The translations under genes and the position numbers were made by a program. Shown piece by piece: positions 1 through 10,350 of a stretch of 64,000 bases of DNA; the stretch's first letter is position 1, and every line of letters starts with the position of its first letter. The notes below the pieces were generated by a model, which saw only the letters and a program-made list of their open reading frames with translations, ran no database searches and was not told the DNA's origin. Source of the stretch: Odobenus rosmarus divergens. Taxonomy: Eukaryota > Chordata > Mammalia > Carnivora > Odobenidae. The stretch spans positions 52,771-116,770 of the forward strand of contig NW_004452157.1 in NCBI RefSeq assembly GCF_000321225.1, in the 5' to 3' direction.

Positions 1-130
1 GTTCATGTCTTCTGCCCATTTCTTGATTGGATCATTTGTTCTCTGGGTGTTGAGCTTAAGAAGTTCTTTATAGGTTTTGGATACTAGGTCTTTATCTGGT
101 ATGTCATTTGCAAAATATCTTCTCCCGTTC
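1..130 (-). mobile_element. L1 ORF2 fragment (antisense)
   Basis: Read on the minus strand this matches the distal part of L1 ORF2, the conserved block around 'ATTTGCAAATGACATA' followed by the stretch that runs to 'AAGAAATGGGCAGAAGACAT'. It runs off the window edge and ends where a SINE begins. It is only a fragment with no usable reading frame. Confidence 0.85.
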
Positions 131-308
131 AAGCATCTGCCTTCTGCTCAGGTCATGGTCCCAGGGTCCTGGGATGGAGCTCCCCATCGGGCTCCCTGCT
201 TGGCAGGAAACTTGCTTCTCCTTCTCCCACTCCCCCTGCTTGTGTTCCCTCTCTCGCTGTCTCTCTCTCTCTGTCAAATAAACAAATAAAAAATCTTGAG
301 AAAAAAAA
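131..308 (+). mobile_element. SINEC (tRNA-Lys-derived), 5'-truncated
   Basis: The sequence starts inside the SINE head ('aagcatctgccttctgctca') and runs through the CT-rich body to 'caaataaacaaataaa' and an A-rich tail. The tRNA A box is missing. It directly abuts L1 sequence, so it either inserted into that L1 or replaced part of it. The short ORFs here are SINE reading frames, not genes. Confidence 0.9.
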
Positions 309-310
309 GA

Positions 311-630
311 AATTCAAATGTAACTGGGCATCATGTCTTCTCATTAGCTAAATCTGGCTATCTGAAGTTTTGGTTATTCTTGTGCAGAGAGTGATGGTGA
401 GAGAGGGCTGGGTGTCTTGTGAAGTTAAGCTCCAGAGGGCAGGCTTTAGACTTGAAGAGACAGACCATTAGTTGGACTTCAATTGGCCTTGAAATGATGC
501 AATTTTAATGGTGCTTCTAAAAACCCCTTAAGTAAAATTTAAAAATTGTGCTACATGTATGGACACAGTGTAGTTGGAAGTGCATGATGATGACACTTTG
601 TACTCAGTGCTGACTGAGTTTCAGAAGAGT
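311..630. other. Unassigned non-coding stretch
   Basis: No coding potential and no repeat that I recognise. Composition is ordinary AT-rich carnivore DNA. Confidence 0.5.
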
Positions 631-637
631 TAAAAAA

Positions 638-837
638 ATTTTTTTTCAAGATTTTATTTATTTATTTGACAGAGAGAAACACAGTGAGAGAGGGAACACA
701 AGCAGGGGGAGTGGGAGAGGGAGAAGCAGGCTTTCCGCTGAGCAGAGAGCCCGATGCGGGGCTCCATCCCAGAACCCTGGGATCATGACCTGAGCCGAAA
801 GCAGACGCCTAGCGACTGAGCCACCCAGGTGCCCCCC
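638..837 (-). mobile_element. SINEC, near full length
   Basis: A T-run followed by 'attttatttatttatttgac' is the reversed tail, and 'gagccacccaggtgcccc' is the reversed 5' head, so the element is on the minus strand. A short A-rich direct repeat, 'aaaaaaatt', lies on both sides (about 632-640 and 838-846) and is a plausible target-site duplication. Confidence 0.92.
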
Positions 838-1506
838 AAAAAAATTATTTTAGGAAGAGTGGGAGGGAGAAAAAAAAGCACATTATATCAGATTTTCCTG
901 AATAAAATAATAATGATAATTATGGTATTGGAAGATACCCTTTAACAACCACTCAGTATTATTGCATGTTTCTATAGAAGAGATGCTCTGGTTTAAGATA
1001 ACAGCTATTGGCATATTTTAATTTGCCTAGAAGTTATTGCTTATCATTTGACATTTGAGAATTTGCCTGTTCACTCTAAATCCTGTTCACATCTTGATGG
1101 GCTAAAGTACTTGCTGTTTACCCTTATTAGCAAATTTAAAATTTTTATTGGCTTTTGGGAACAAACAGATGTAACAATTTTCAGAAAATGGTAAGTACAG
1201 AATACGAAAATATCTACAGAGATGTATATATGGAAAATACTGAGGCAGAGGTTCTAAAACAGCAAATGCAGCAAACCCCGAAGTACACTCATCTAACTGC
1301 AAACTAACTTTCATAAGCTCCACGGAGGGAAATGAGAGAAGAAAAATAGGAATGGCTCATGACTATATGCCCTCATTTAATTTTTATCCTTTTGAAAAAA
1401 AATGTTAGGCAGGAATCATATTACTCTAATTTGATGTTTGGGATAAGTGACATAGAGTGGTCAAGTGAATTTCCCCAAAATGTTAGTAACTTTGAGACTA
1501 AGCCAT

Positions 1507-1690
1507 GAACTGTGGTTCTTAAGCTCTTTTAAGATATAGAACCTTTAAAAGTTATTTGAAAGCTATAGATCTTTTTCAGGTAGGGTGGAGGGTAATTTTG
1601 CATAAATTGGTGAAATTCTGTGGCTCATTTCAGGGAATTCTCAGCTCCCTGATGCCTTTGGAGTCTGTGTTAAGGACCTTTTTTCACCTG
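1507..1690. repeat. Possible hAT-type DNA transposon fossil
   Basis: The segment opens with a 'tggttcttaa' motif and closes with 'gtgttaaggac', a near-palindromic pair resembling the degenerate ends of short non-autonomous hAT elements. The interior keeps 'aattttgcata' and 'tttcaggg' blocks. The assignment is weak. Confidence 0.3.
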
Positions 1691-1760
1691 GTGGTCATGT
1701 TCCAAACTCTTGACTCTGTCAAGCTTTAGGGGATGATAATTTCAGAACCCAGCGAAGTGC

Positions 1761-2239
1761 TATGATCTCATTGATATGAGGAATTCTTGATCTCAGGAAA
1801 CAAATGGAGAGTTGCTGGAGTGGTGGGGGGTGGGAGGGATGGGGTGGCTGGGTGATAGACATTGGGGAGGGTATGTGCTACGGTGAGCTCTGTGAATTGT
1901 GTAAGACTGTTGAATCACAGACCTGAACCTCTGAAACAAATAATATAAGTTTTTTAAAAAAAAGAATATAGTAGGAAGGGAAAAATGAAGGGGGGGGAAA
2001 TCGGAGGGGGAGATGAACCATGAGAGACTATGGACTCTGAGAAACAAACTGAGGGTTCTAGAGGGGAGGGGGCGGGGGGATGGGTTAGCCTGGTGATGGG
2101 TATTAAAGAGGGTACGTACTGAATGGAGCATTGGGTGTTATACGCAAACAATGAATCATAGAACACTACATCAGAAACTAATGATGTAAAATATGGTGAT
2201 TAACATAACATAATAAAATGAAAAAATTTAAAAAAAAAG
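1761..2239 (+). mobile_element. Carnivore L1 3' end with a two-part 3' UTR
   Basis: The element begins at the end of ORF2 ('tatgatctcattgatatgag') and continues through an older-style 3' UTR ending 'cctctgaaacaaataatata' plus an internal A-run (about 1952-1962). A second 3' module follows, from 'gtaggaagggaaaaatgaag' to 'aacataacataataaaatg'. The same junction recurs in reverse at 44.73 kb, so this is one L1 subfamily structure rather than two chance neighbours. Antisense ORFs of up to 112 codons here are by-products of the G-rich UTR. The terminal A-rich tail is at about 2211-2239. Confidence 0.85.
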
Positions 2240-2629
2240 CAAAAGTTGGAGAAGAGATTAAATTCAGATATTGTGTATAGGTGTTTGAAACCCATTTGCA
2301 AAATGAATTGTGAACGGCATCCTAACAATGACTAATATGGTTAAGCTCTTAATCTACAATGTCTGGCATGTAAGTCTGGGATAAGAACTGGAAACCTCCA
2401 TGTTGTGACGTCCTGGTGCTGCGGCTCCTGAATGTAGGGTGGTAGTCTAGCAGTAGTTTTTGACAAAGCTTTTAGCAGTCTACAATGAACTGGAAAAAAA
2501 ATAAAGACAAGTGAATTCCTTATAAAAATAACTGCACTTTAAAGTTATATCCTTGCATTGTTTTTCTTTTCTGGGAATAAATAGATATTTTTTTTAATGA
2601 TGTGGTCACATTACAAAGCGAAGCAGTGG

Positions 2630-2870
2630 CAGGAATGCAAGCTCTGGTGCCAGATTCATAGCCTGGTTCTGTCACTACTAAATGGTCACATAGGACACAG
2701 GATGAACCTCTTTTAATGTGAGGTTCCTTATATGTGAAATGGAAATGATAATGGTACCCACCTTAAAGGCTATTTTGCTGATAAAATAAGTTAGTATATT
2801 TAGAACACTTAGAATAAGTGTCTGGAACATGCTAAGTCCTCAGTAACAGCTAGCTGATAATTACAGTGTT
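2630..2870 (+). repeat. MIR SINE fossil
   Basis: The order of MIR landmarks is kept: 'tggttctgtcactacta', then 'gtgaaatggaaatgataatg', then 'gtctggaacatgctaag' and a terminal 'cagtaacagctagct'. Divergence is high, as expected for this ancient tRNA-derived SINE. Confidence 0.8.
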
Positions 2871-2874
2871 TGAT

Positions 2875-2896
2875 TATACACACACACACACACACA
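2875..2896. repeat. (AC)n microsatellite
   Basis: A short perfect dinucleotide tract follows the MIR fossil. Confidence 0.9.
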
Positions 2897-3179
2897 TTTA
2901 TGTATCATAAAAGGATATATAAATATTCTTTAATGGCAAAAATACTTGGAAATCCTAGGTAGATCCCCCAAATTCTCTTAAATCTAAATATCTAAGAATC
3001 ATTGTTTTAGTATGCAAAAATAGTAAAAGGTAAAAAAAAAAAAAAAGAAGAAACATGATGAGAAGAAAAAAGTAATCTGGTCCTGACACCTCAGATCCCC
3101 TAGGCTTTAACCTCCTGCCCCCTCCTCCTCAAGAGATAGCCTCTTTGCCTAGATGCAGTTGAGAGGGACAGGAACATGT

Positions 3180-3358
3180 AATTTCACATGTGTTGGACTT
3201 TGGATTTTGTTTACCTGGTATTAATTTTTTTGTCTCCCCTACTAGGATGCCAGCTTTATGAGAAAACCATCTAGTCTGTTTTGCTTGCTGCTTCTTGCCC
3301 AACATTTGGACAACATGGGACAGAGTAGAGAGCCAAATTTGATGAATAAATGAATGTA
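3180..3358 (+). repeat. L2 3'-end fossil
   Basis: It has the usual L2 tail layout: 'ccagctttatgag', then a 'gtctgttttgcttgctgc' block, then 'gatgaataaatgaatg'. Confidence 0.55.
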
Positions 3359-3483
3359 AAGTTGATGAATCAAATTAAGTGCCCAATGCCATCAGCATGG
3401 GTTTATGTTAATCATGTAGGCTCTCTGTCCTCCCTTGGCACTAAGTGTTCCCAATGGGACTGCTAGATAAAGACATGGTCTCT

Positions 3484-3545
3484 GCCCAAGCCAGACCAAA
3501 AGCTATTACTGGGTGCCCAAGCCAGACCAAAAGCCATTACTGGGT
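3484..3545. repeat. 31-bp tandem duplication
   Basis: Two head-to-tail copies of a 31-bp unit (3484-3514 and 3515-3545) start with 'gcccaagccagaccaaaagc' and differ at one base (T/C). It creates an in-frame repeat in a 68-codon ORF, but nothing else suggests coding. Confidence 0.9.
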
Positions 3546-3974
3546 GGGTACAGTTGGAACATTCTTTGTAGCCTGGCAGCAACAGAACAAAGCAACAGTG
3601 CAAAGAACAGTTCCAGTTAGTCTTTTTCCCTCCCCACTCTTCTCTCAGTAGAAATTCAGCTTTCAGGATGACATAACCCAATAACTTACCAGCCACAGGT
3701 AACTGGTTACAATTGGTTTTTAAAGTCAAGTAGCTGCCAACTAAATATTAAAAGATATTTGTCTTTATTCAAGTGAATAGAAGAGCTTTACCTTGGATGA
3801 ATATGTAATGGTGAGATGGGAAACAAAGCTATTATCTGTGGTTTAAAATAGCTGTGTTTATGAAAAAGAATAATGTCATGCCCATTTCAAGGACTAAACT
3901 GCTTTTTGATAAGTGTTTTGGGTGTATGAAGGTTATATTTCTTTTATCATCATGAAGTAAAATACATTTATGTC

Positions 3975-4091
3975 CTTTTTTTTCTTTTTTTTATTAATAT
4001 ATAATGTATTATTTGTTTCAGGGGTACAGGTCTGTGATTCATCAGTCGTACACAATTCACAGCGCTCACCATAGCACATACCCAGACATTC
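3975..4091 (-). mobile_element. Carnivore L1 3' end, older terminus
   Basis: On the minus strand the sequence ends 'acctgtacccctgaaacaaa', then 'taatacattatatattaata' and an A-run (plus-strand T-run 3976-3995). This is the older L1 terminus, here acting as the true 3' end. In the copies at 1.8 and 44.7 kb the same segment is internal. Confidence 0.75.
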
Positions 4092-4099
4092 TGTGAGGC

Positions 4100-5619
4100 A
4101 ACAGACGGTATCCAACACTATTAACAAAACAAGTGTGATGAGTAACAGGTGTCTTCAGAGTTGAAGAGCAGAGCTTGTAAGCCGAGTGCATCCAATAGGA
4201 CCCATATCTATAAGTTATTCACACTGATGGAGTTTGTGCCTATTGCCTATTCGTACCTGACTTAACCTGATTTTAAGAGTCAAAGCCAATGTTCAAACAA
4301 ATAAATGACTACCCAAAACAATAGGGAGAAAATATTATCTAGATCTTAACCCCAAACCAACAAAATGCTATTTCTCAACCATAAAATCTATTAATCAGAG
4401 CCCACAGCTGGTTAGCTTATATCCCTACTACTTACATATAGGGATAGAAGATAAGATACAGATATAATAGAGGAAATAGAAAGTATTTATTTTACCTATT
4501 TAATATGCAGACAGAGGGCGTACATTGGAGTAATATATTTGTAAACAGTATTCTTTTTCCTACAAAAATGACAAATTCCAAAATATCATTGAAATTTGCA
4601 AAAACCCTTATTAGGAAGCCTCTCCCTGCTAGCATTCAGAAATAAGAGCTTTAGATCAGTGGTTAGAGAGTAAAAATTTGAAAATCAAAACTCATAATGG
4701 GTTACTGAAGGAAAAGCATATATAAACAGGTTAAGAGAGAGATTCTAAGTGTTTTTTGGAGGGCTTCTAGTCAACATTGATTTTATAGGTGACCAAACTC
4801 ATTCACCAAGGAGAGGGAGAAGAGAATGCCGTATGCTCAGAGTGTGGGATAGAAAAGCCAAGCAGTTTTCTCTTTTCCTTCAGCAAGTGGTTTCTTCCAT
4901 TTAAATCAAGTCATTTACCAAGTACAGAGGTATTTTGTTCTATGCGAAACTTTTAATCTGTATTATTTATATAGATTGGGATTTCTAAAATACTTTCTAC
5001 TTTATATAAAATATTTATATATTAATGAAATTCAAAAAAAATAGCTTCAGTTTTTAAATAAGTACATTGAACCTATATTCTCCTAAATTTAAGTAGTTAT
5101 AGCTCATAGCAGGTGTTTTTGGAATCCTTTATAAAGTGCATTGTGCCATCTAAGGTGTAGAGTGTTAGTATATTTATGCTTCCCCAACGTTATTTGATCA
5201 CAGCCTCCCCAGCACCTTTTTTGAGGTTCTTTTCATGGGATGTGATTTTCATAGAATATTCTATGAGGCATGCTGGGATAGATAGATTTGGGAAATAATC
5301 ATTTAGTGCTCACTGTCTTGTTTGCGAGACTCAGGTGTATCTCATTCAAGAGTTACCAGCCAGGAACACAGAATTTCCCCAAGTCCTCCTTCAGCATCCG
5401 TGAATCTTCCTGGTGCCAAAGAAAGGTGTCCTGCCCTGCAAGGGAGGTTGTATTTGTGTCACTGTAGATGCCTGTCTCTCACTCATCTGCTGTAGGTGGA
5501 TTAGGTTGTGAAAACCAAACTTCTCAGCAGTAGATGCACTTTCAGTATCACCCAACTAATTACAGGAAAGAAGGAGACACTAAGAAGCACTAACATTGCT
5601 AACAAACTATTAAATCATT
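4100..5619. other. Unassigned non-coding stretch
   Basis: About 1.5 kb with no ORF of note, no splice-framed exon and no repeat I recognise. It is AT-rich (for example around 4970-5060). Confidence 0.5.
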
Positions 5620-5633
5620 TAAGAGGGTTTTAT

Positions 5634-5834
5634 GTTTTATTTAAAAAGATTTATTTATTAGAGAGAGCATGTGTGGGGGGCGACGGGCAGAGGGATAAGG
5701 AGAGAGAGAATCTCAAGCAGACTTTGCACTGAGCACAGAGCCCGATGTGGGGCTTGATCCCACAACCCTGAGATCATGACCTGAGTCAAAATCAAGAGTT
5801 GCATGCTTAACTGACTGAGCCACTCAGGTGCCCC
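5634..5834 (-). mobile_element. SINEC, older subfamily
   Basis: The reversed tail 'aaaaagatttatttatta' and reversed head 'gagccactcaggtgcccc' show a minus-strand copy. The middle has the 'caaaatcaagagttgcatgc' variant typical of older SINEC copies. Flanking repeats 'taaga-N-ggttttat' at 5620-5633 and 5835-5848 form the target-site duplication. Confidence 0.92.
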
Positions 5835-5848
5835 TAAGACGGTTTTAT

Positions 5849-6000
5849 TTTTTTTTCTCAAAGCATCTTTTTTTTTTTAAATTATTATTATGTTCAGTTA
5901 GCCAACATATAATACATCATTAGTTTTTGATGTAGTGTTCACAGATTCATTAGTTGCGTATAACACCCAGTGCTCATCACAACACGTGCCCTCCTTAACC
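5849..6000 (-). mobile_element. Truncated carnivore L1 3' end
   Basis: The minus strand gives the young L1 3' module ('gggtgttatacgcaactaat', then 'aaaactaatgatgtattata'). It sits immediately after the downstream duplication of the preceding SINE. A further copy of that site at 6001-6014 makes it the second insertion into the same target. Confidence 0.85.
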
Positions 6001-6117
6001 TAAGATGGTTTTAAATCTCATAAGGAAGATGGGGAGTGGTGAACATTACAAAGGTGTCCCAGTTATCAAAGCTTCAGTAGGAACGTGATATACAATGCAT
6101 TTCTTTGTCCTCTTATT

Positions 6118-6330
6118 CAGGCTAGTATTTACTGAGCTCCTACTTTGCGACAGGCATATGCTAGGGGCATTTAAAGTTGGTGTCTCAGGCCCTACCTAAA
6201 AGGTAGGACTTATGATGCCCATCCCCCATTTTTTGTGGAGCCATCTGAAGCTTAGAGAAGATAAGTAAATACCCCAGTCATGAAGTTTATGAACTGTGGA
6301 GATGGGAATAATGTGCAGCACTTCTATTTC
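6118..6330 (-). repeat. MIR fossil
   Basis: Plus strand reads 'tactgagctcctactttgcg', then a region matching 'tgaagcttagagaagataag', the usual reverse-MIR order of landmarks. Confidence 0.6.
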
Positions 6331-6504
6331 CAAACCAGCATCTTCCAGCCTTCCAACTAAACCCCGACCAAATTCAGCTGGTCCTTGGTCATTCTTGGTA
6401 GAAGAAGGGGCGTTAGAAAGGCACACAGAAAAATAGCTGTTTTAAAAAAAAAGTAAATAAATTAATACACTGAACCACTCTTTGCCCTCTGTAGGAATAG
6501 GGAG

Positions 6505-6715
6505 TTCTGATTTTTCTAGTATTCCATTGTATAAATAGACCATAATTTATTTATCCTTTCACTTCTTCATGAGGGGTTTTGTTTGTTCATGGTTGTTATA
6601 AATAAGGCTGCTGTAAGCATTTATGTCCAAGCCTTTTTAAGAAACTGCCTCATTGTTTACCAAAGTGACTGTACCTTTTATATTCCCACCAGCAGTGTAT
6701 GAAAGCTGAAGCTGT
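6505..6715 (-). mobile_element. Old L1 fragment (L1M type)
   Basis: The text 'tattccattgtataaataga', then 'ataaataaggctgctgtaag' and 'tcccaccagcagtgtatgaa' is the antisense of the conserved distal ORF2/3' region of old mammalian L1s. Confidence 0.8.
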
Positions 6716-7149
6716 GGTCAAGGGATGTGGCAAGGGTGAGGATTCCCATACATGGGCAGGGGCTTGTGTGGTTTGGTCTTCTAGGGTGCCAAAGTAGGGA
6801 CCCCCAGGCTTTGGTATCAGCTTGACCAGTCATGGAACAGAAGAGAAAGGGAGGTGGTGGTGAAGGTTGAAGTTGTCAGCAAATATCAAGAATAGAGAGT
6901 CAGACTCTTATTACAATTTACCCTTGATGTTTGACTGATGGCTGAAACATGCCACATTACATTTAATTGAATTTGAGCTTAAGTAAGCCAGTAAGGTATA
7001 CAGTAAAGCCTGTAATCTCAAAGCTATAAGGAAGATGAAAGTTTCACTGAATGTCTTGTTCAGGAGCCTAGCATTGTGTATCCTGAGAAGTAAAATGAAT
7101 GCTTTGGTCACTGTAAGTCATCTTTGGAACTCACTTATTAAGTGATACC
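6716..7149. other. Unassigned; possible ERV downstream sequence
   Basis: This lies between an old L1 and the recognisable retroviral pol relic. The minus strand has a 66-codon ORF (6911-7111) with no motif I can name. It may be further decayed pol sequence or unrelated DNA. Confidence 0.35.
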
Positions 7150-8359
7150 TTAATAAATATAGAGACATGTGTGACCTTGATTTATTTTGGTATCTGTGAG
7201 GCAAGAGACTTTCAGAGGGGTTATTTTTGTTTTTTATCCCCAAGGGGGAAACCTTGACCATTGGCAAGACCAGACATCCAAACCATTAGCAGTGGCTCAA
7301 GAGTTTGTAAAAAATGTATAGAATGGGTCAGTTGTTGGTTAGTGTGTCCAGTGCTGAAATAATTGTGTAAAGTTTGGCCAGTTTTGCTTATCCTTGGGTC
7401 CCATTCTTTATCCTGGATGCCATTCTTAAGGGATGAAGATCAGCAGTATTCCACTGAGCTCCATCATGTTGATGGTGATGCTATTGTCTGTAAAGTGTAT
7501 GAACTTTAATTGCTTTTATTCGGCTTACTCTAAGGGACTTCCCAGGTACTTAAGAGGTCTGGGAGAAGGGAGATTTCATCCAGACCCATGTCATCTGGCA
7601 AGGGACTTAAGACAGAGGAGGCCATGGGCCCCTATAGGTGAGACAGAGGGCCCAGATTTGGCTCCATCCTATAGCAAGGAAGCCTCAGTTGATGTATGAA
7701 GTTTGCAGGATGCTGCTTCCATGATCCAAGGTGTAATAGGTAGTTGGGTACAGAAGATCAGAGGCTTAAGGACTCTATTTCCAAGAAAGTGTAGTATGTG
7801 GCCAGCAATTGCTGCTCTAATGACATATAGCGTTAGGCTGAGGTGGTCATTTTCTTGCATCATGAAAGGCTCATGACCAATTTATGGCCATGATGGGTGG
7901 TCCAGGGACTCCAGAAGGTGTAAGAAGAGACTGCTAAAGGATTTACAGTGAAGGAGTCTTTGGAGGGCACTAAAGGAATGTCTATTGCATTACAATTTAG
8001 ACAGATTTTAGTACCTTTTTTGCAGAGGTCCCATTCAAGGTGGGTCAATTTGCAAGTAACAACATTAATTGGCTTAAGTGAAATTTGTAAAGAAGGAATA
8101 TGTTGACTCCAGAATTAAAAAAAAAAGCCTAAAAACAAAAAAAAAATACTTGGGTATTAACATTATGAGTACTGAAAGGGTCAATAGCTGTTTCTTGACA
8201 TGTCAAGAAGGGAGCAGCCTTTGGTTTACCAGGTAATTTTCAGGAATTTTATCAAGGTAGCAGCACCTTGTATTATGTGTAGGGCAATTGCTCTTCCCCC
8301 TTTATGAGCTTTTTTGTGGATATTTTTCTTGAATGACTATTTCTAATGAATTTCCTCAG

Positions 8360-8880
8360 GGGAGGATGTCATCAGTATAATGTCATACCTCCTGGAGAAA
8401 GGTAGATGTGGTTGGAACCTGGTGTGCAAAAACTGTGAGTGATAGTAAGGCTGCTGAGATACCTCTTGGATAGCCAGGAAAAGATGTCTTATGTTCTTTC
8501 AAAGGTGAAGGCAAACCGTGGCTGAGAGGCTGTTGAAATAGGTACTGACAGACATTAGCCAAATCTATAATAGCAAAATATTGCTGATTGGATAGATTTA
8601 GTAATATTGAGTATGGAGGCATTAATGGATGGGACTAGGGTATTAAAGTGGTAATCTACTATGTGGTGTCATTTATTCTTTTGAGGTTTAACAACAGACC
8701 AAAGTGGACTATTAAATGGAGAAGCAGTGGGCATTATTATTCCTTCTCTAAATGAGTCTTGCATAATAGATTCTAATCCTTGAAGACCTTGTTTTAATTT
8801 AGATTGGGCCATACTAATTATTTTAACTGGGAGAGATGGTCCATAGGGTCTCATTGTATCAAGCCAATTTGTAAGTCCCT
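8360..8880 (-). pseudogene. ERV reverse transcriptase remnant
   Basis: Two broken ORFs (8669-8854 and 8383-8622) together cover the RT fingers and palm. Visible landmarks are 'SPLWSVVKPQKNK', an 'IIDLAN' stretch corresponding to the first catalytic-Asp block, and a 'YTDD' catalytic box just beyond the stop that ends the second ORF. At least one frame change and one stop lie between them. The catalytic residues are present by eye but the gene is dead. Confidence 0.7.
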
Positions 8881-8908
8881 AAGACTTAATTTAATTTAAA
8901 TTTATTAC

Positions 8909-9154
8909 TCATTGAGTCAGAGTGTCCATGCTTACTATGGGATACAATAGGGTAATGGTTGATATGATCATGGGAAATTTAGGCCAAGAAATGGTTCTGA
9001 TGGTAGGGGGAGGCATCTCACCCTTTACATTTAGGAAGGCCCCTAAGATTATAGAGATTCTTTGATTAAATTTAATGGGATGCCAAAATCTAAGTGTAAT
9101 TTGAGCCCCAGTATTGATTAAGGCCATGAATGTTTGCCAATTGATGCATTTCAT
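8909..9154 (-). pseudogene. ERV protease remnant
   Basis: An 81-codon ORF includes 'ALINTGAQ', aligned with the aspartic protease active-site motif in which Asp is expected in place of Asn. It is upstream of and collinear with the RT remnant, as in gag-pro-pol. Length is shorter than a complete retroviral protease. Confidence 0.6.
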
Positions 9155-9660
9155 CAGATGTTGGAGTTAATTCTGAACCTATGTTGTAGAGGCACAAAGC
9201 CAATGATCTTATTGTATTAATTCTTTTAATAAATTTTGGATTTCAAATTGGGTCAAATTGCAGACCTTTGTTTCAGTTTTTTGTTGTTGTTTTTGTTTCC
9301 TGCCTTTGTATCCAGGTTTCTTCTTTCTTTTTTACTTTTATTTTCCCCACTGGATATACTTTTGTAGGCATGGGGATGGGCTACCCTACTCATATTCATA
9401 CATTTCTTCTCCCAGAGAACCTCAAATCAGTATCATGTGGGTTAGAGAACTCCTTCATGATGGTGGCTGATTTTAGTGCTTATGGCTCCCAGCTTATATA
9501 CTGTGTTTAATTCCCCCCTGTGCTGTGCCTCAGGGATGCCATGGGTAATTTTTTCCTATAATCCCGAGGATCAGAATCTTTGTTGCAACAAAGACATAGG
9601 CAGCAGTAGGAGTAGAGGTATTTACGACTCCTGGTGAGCCACCAGCTCTTAGGAGTGTAG

Positions 9661-9889
9661 ACGTAGGTACACCACAGGAAATCTGCCCCCTCTCTCTCCC
9701 TCTCTCCTTCTCTCTCTCTGTCCCCCTACCTCCTCCTTAATGACTTCTCTTTCATGGTGACTGTATTTCCTATAGAATGTAGTCTTTCCTCTGTCTAGCA
9801 GCATCCTCCTCTCCTTGAATGCCAAGTATTGAAACTCTTGACTTATGTTCGGTAAATCTGTAATGATGGCTCAGTAGGACTTCACAAAT
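9661..9889. other. Pyrimidine-rich spacer
   Basis: A CT-rich tract (about 9688-9735) and otherwise featureless DNA separate the ERV from an old L1 tail. Confidence 0.5.
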
Positions 9890-10190
9890 GCCAGAGAGTA
9901 CAAGCTTTCAGTTATAGATGAATAAGTTCTGGGTTTCGAACATACGGTATGGTGTGTAGTTAATAATGTTTATTGTATACTTGAAAATTCCAAAGAGAGT
10001 AGATCTCAAATGTTATCAGCATGTGCACACACACACACACACAGGTAGTCATGTGAGGTGATGAATGTGCTAATTAACTTGATTTTAGTAATCATTTCAC
10101 AATGTGTATAATAAATATCAAAACATCATGTTGTACACCTTACATATATAAAATTTTTGTCAGTTATGCCTCAGTAAATCTGGGAAAAAA
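9890..10190 (+). mobile_element. Old L1 3' end (L1M type)
   Basis: The tail keeps 'gtaatcatttcacaatgtgt', 'caaaacatcatgttgtacac' and 'gcctcagtaaatctggga' followed by A's, the classic 3' end of older mammalian L1s. An (AC)n tract at 10025-10043 is part of it. Confidence 0.85.
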
Positions 10191-10208
10191 TGAAATGGCT
10201 ATATAATA

Positions 10209-10349
10209 CATCCCAGGGTCCAAGCCCCACATCGGGCTCCCTGCTCAGCGGGAAGCCTGCTTCTCCCTCTCCTGCTCCCCCTGCTTGTGTTCCCTCTCTC
10301 ACTGTCTCTCTCTCTCTCTAATAAATAAATAAAATCTAAAAAATAAAAA
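10209..10349 (+). mobile_element. SINEC, 5'-truncated
   Basis: It starts mid-element ('tcccagggtccaagcccca') and runs through the CT body to 'aataaataaataaaatc'. It lies a few bases after the L1 tail, consistent with insertion near an A-rich target. Confidence 0.9.
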
Positions 10350-10350
10350 C

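Larger units (their letters stand above)
7150..9660 (-). mobile_element. Decayed endogenous retrovirus gag-pro-pol segment
   Basis: The minus strand carries a collinear series of retroviral remnants. A degenerate cysteine-knuckle-like patch near 9540-9600 suggests the gag end. A protease-like ORF (8909-9154) has an 'INTGAQ' active-site equivalent in which the catalytic Asp is Asn. Reverse transcriptase is recognisable at about 8360-8880, with 'PFNSPLWSV' near 8680-8710 and a YTDD box near 8360-8380. Possible connection and RNase H remnants lie at about 7200-8050. The frames are split by many stops and shifts, including a stop just before the YxDD box, so nothing here can be functional. I see no LTR at either side, nor integrase or env. 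A class I (gammaretrovirus-like) affiliation is likely but is inferred only from the style of these motifs. Confidence 0.75.

Noticed and set aside
1793..2166. Antisense ORFs of 112 and 70 codons
   Set aside because: They lie on the G-rich L1 3' UTR and recur wherever that UTR is present (for example 25403-25615 and 44514-44726).
9258..9510. Two overlapping plus-strand ORFs (70 and 80 codons)
   Set aside because: They are antisense to the ERV gag-pro relic and have hydrophobic low-complexity composition.
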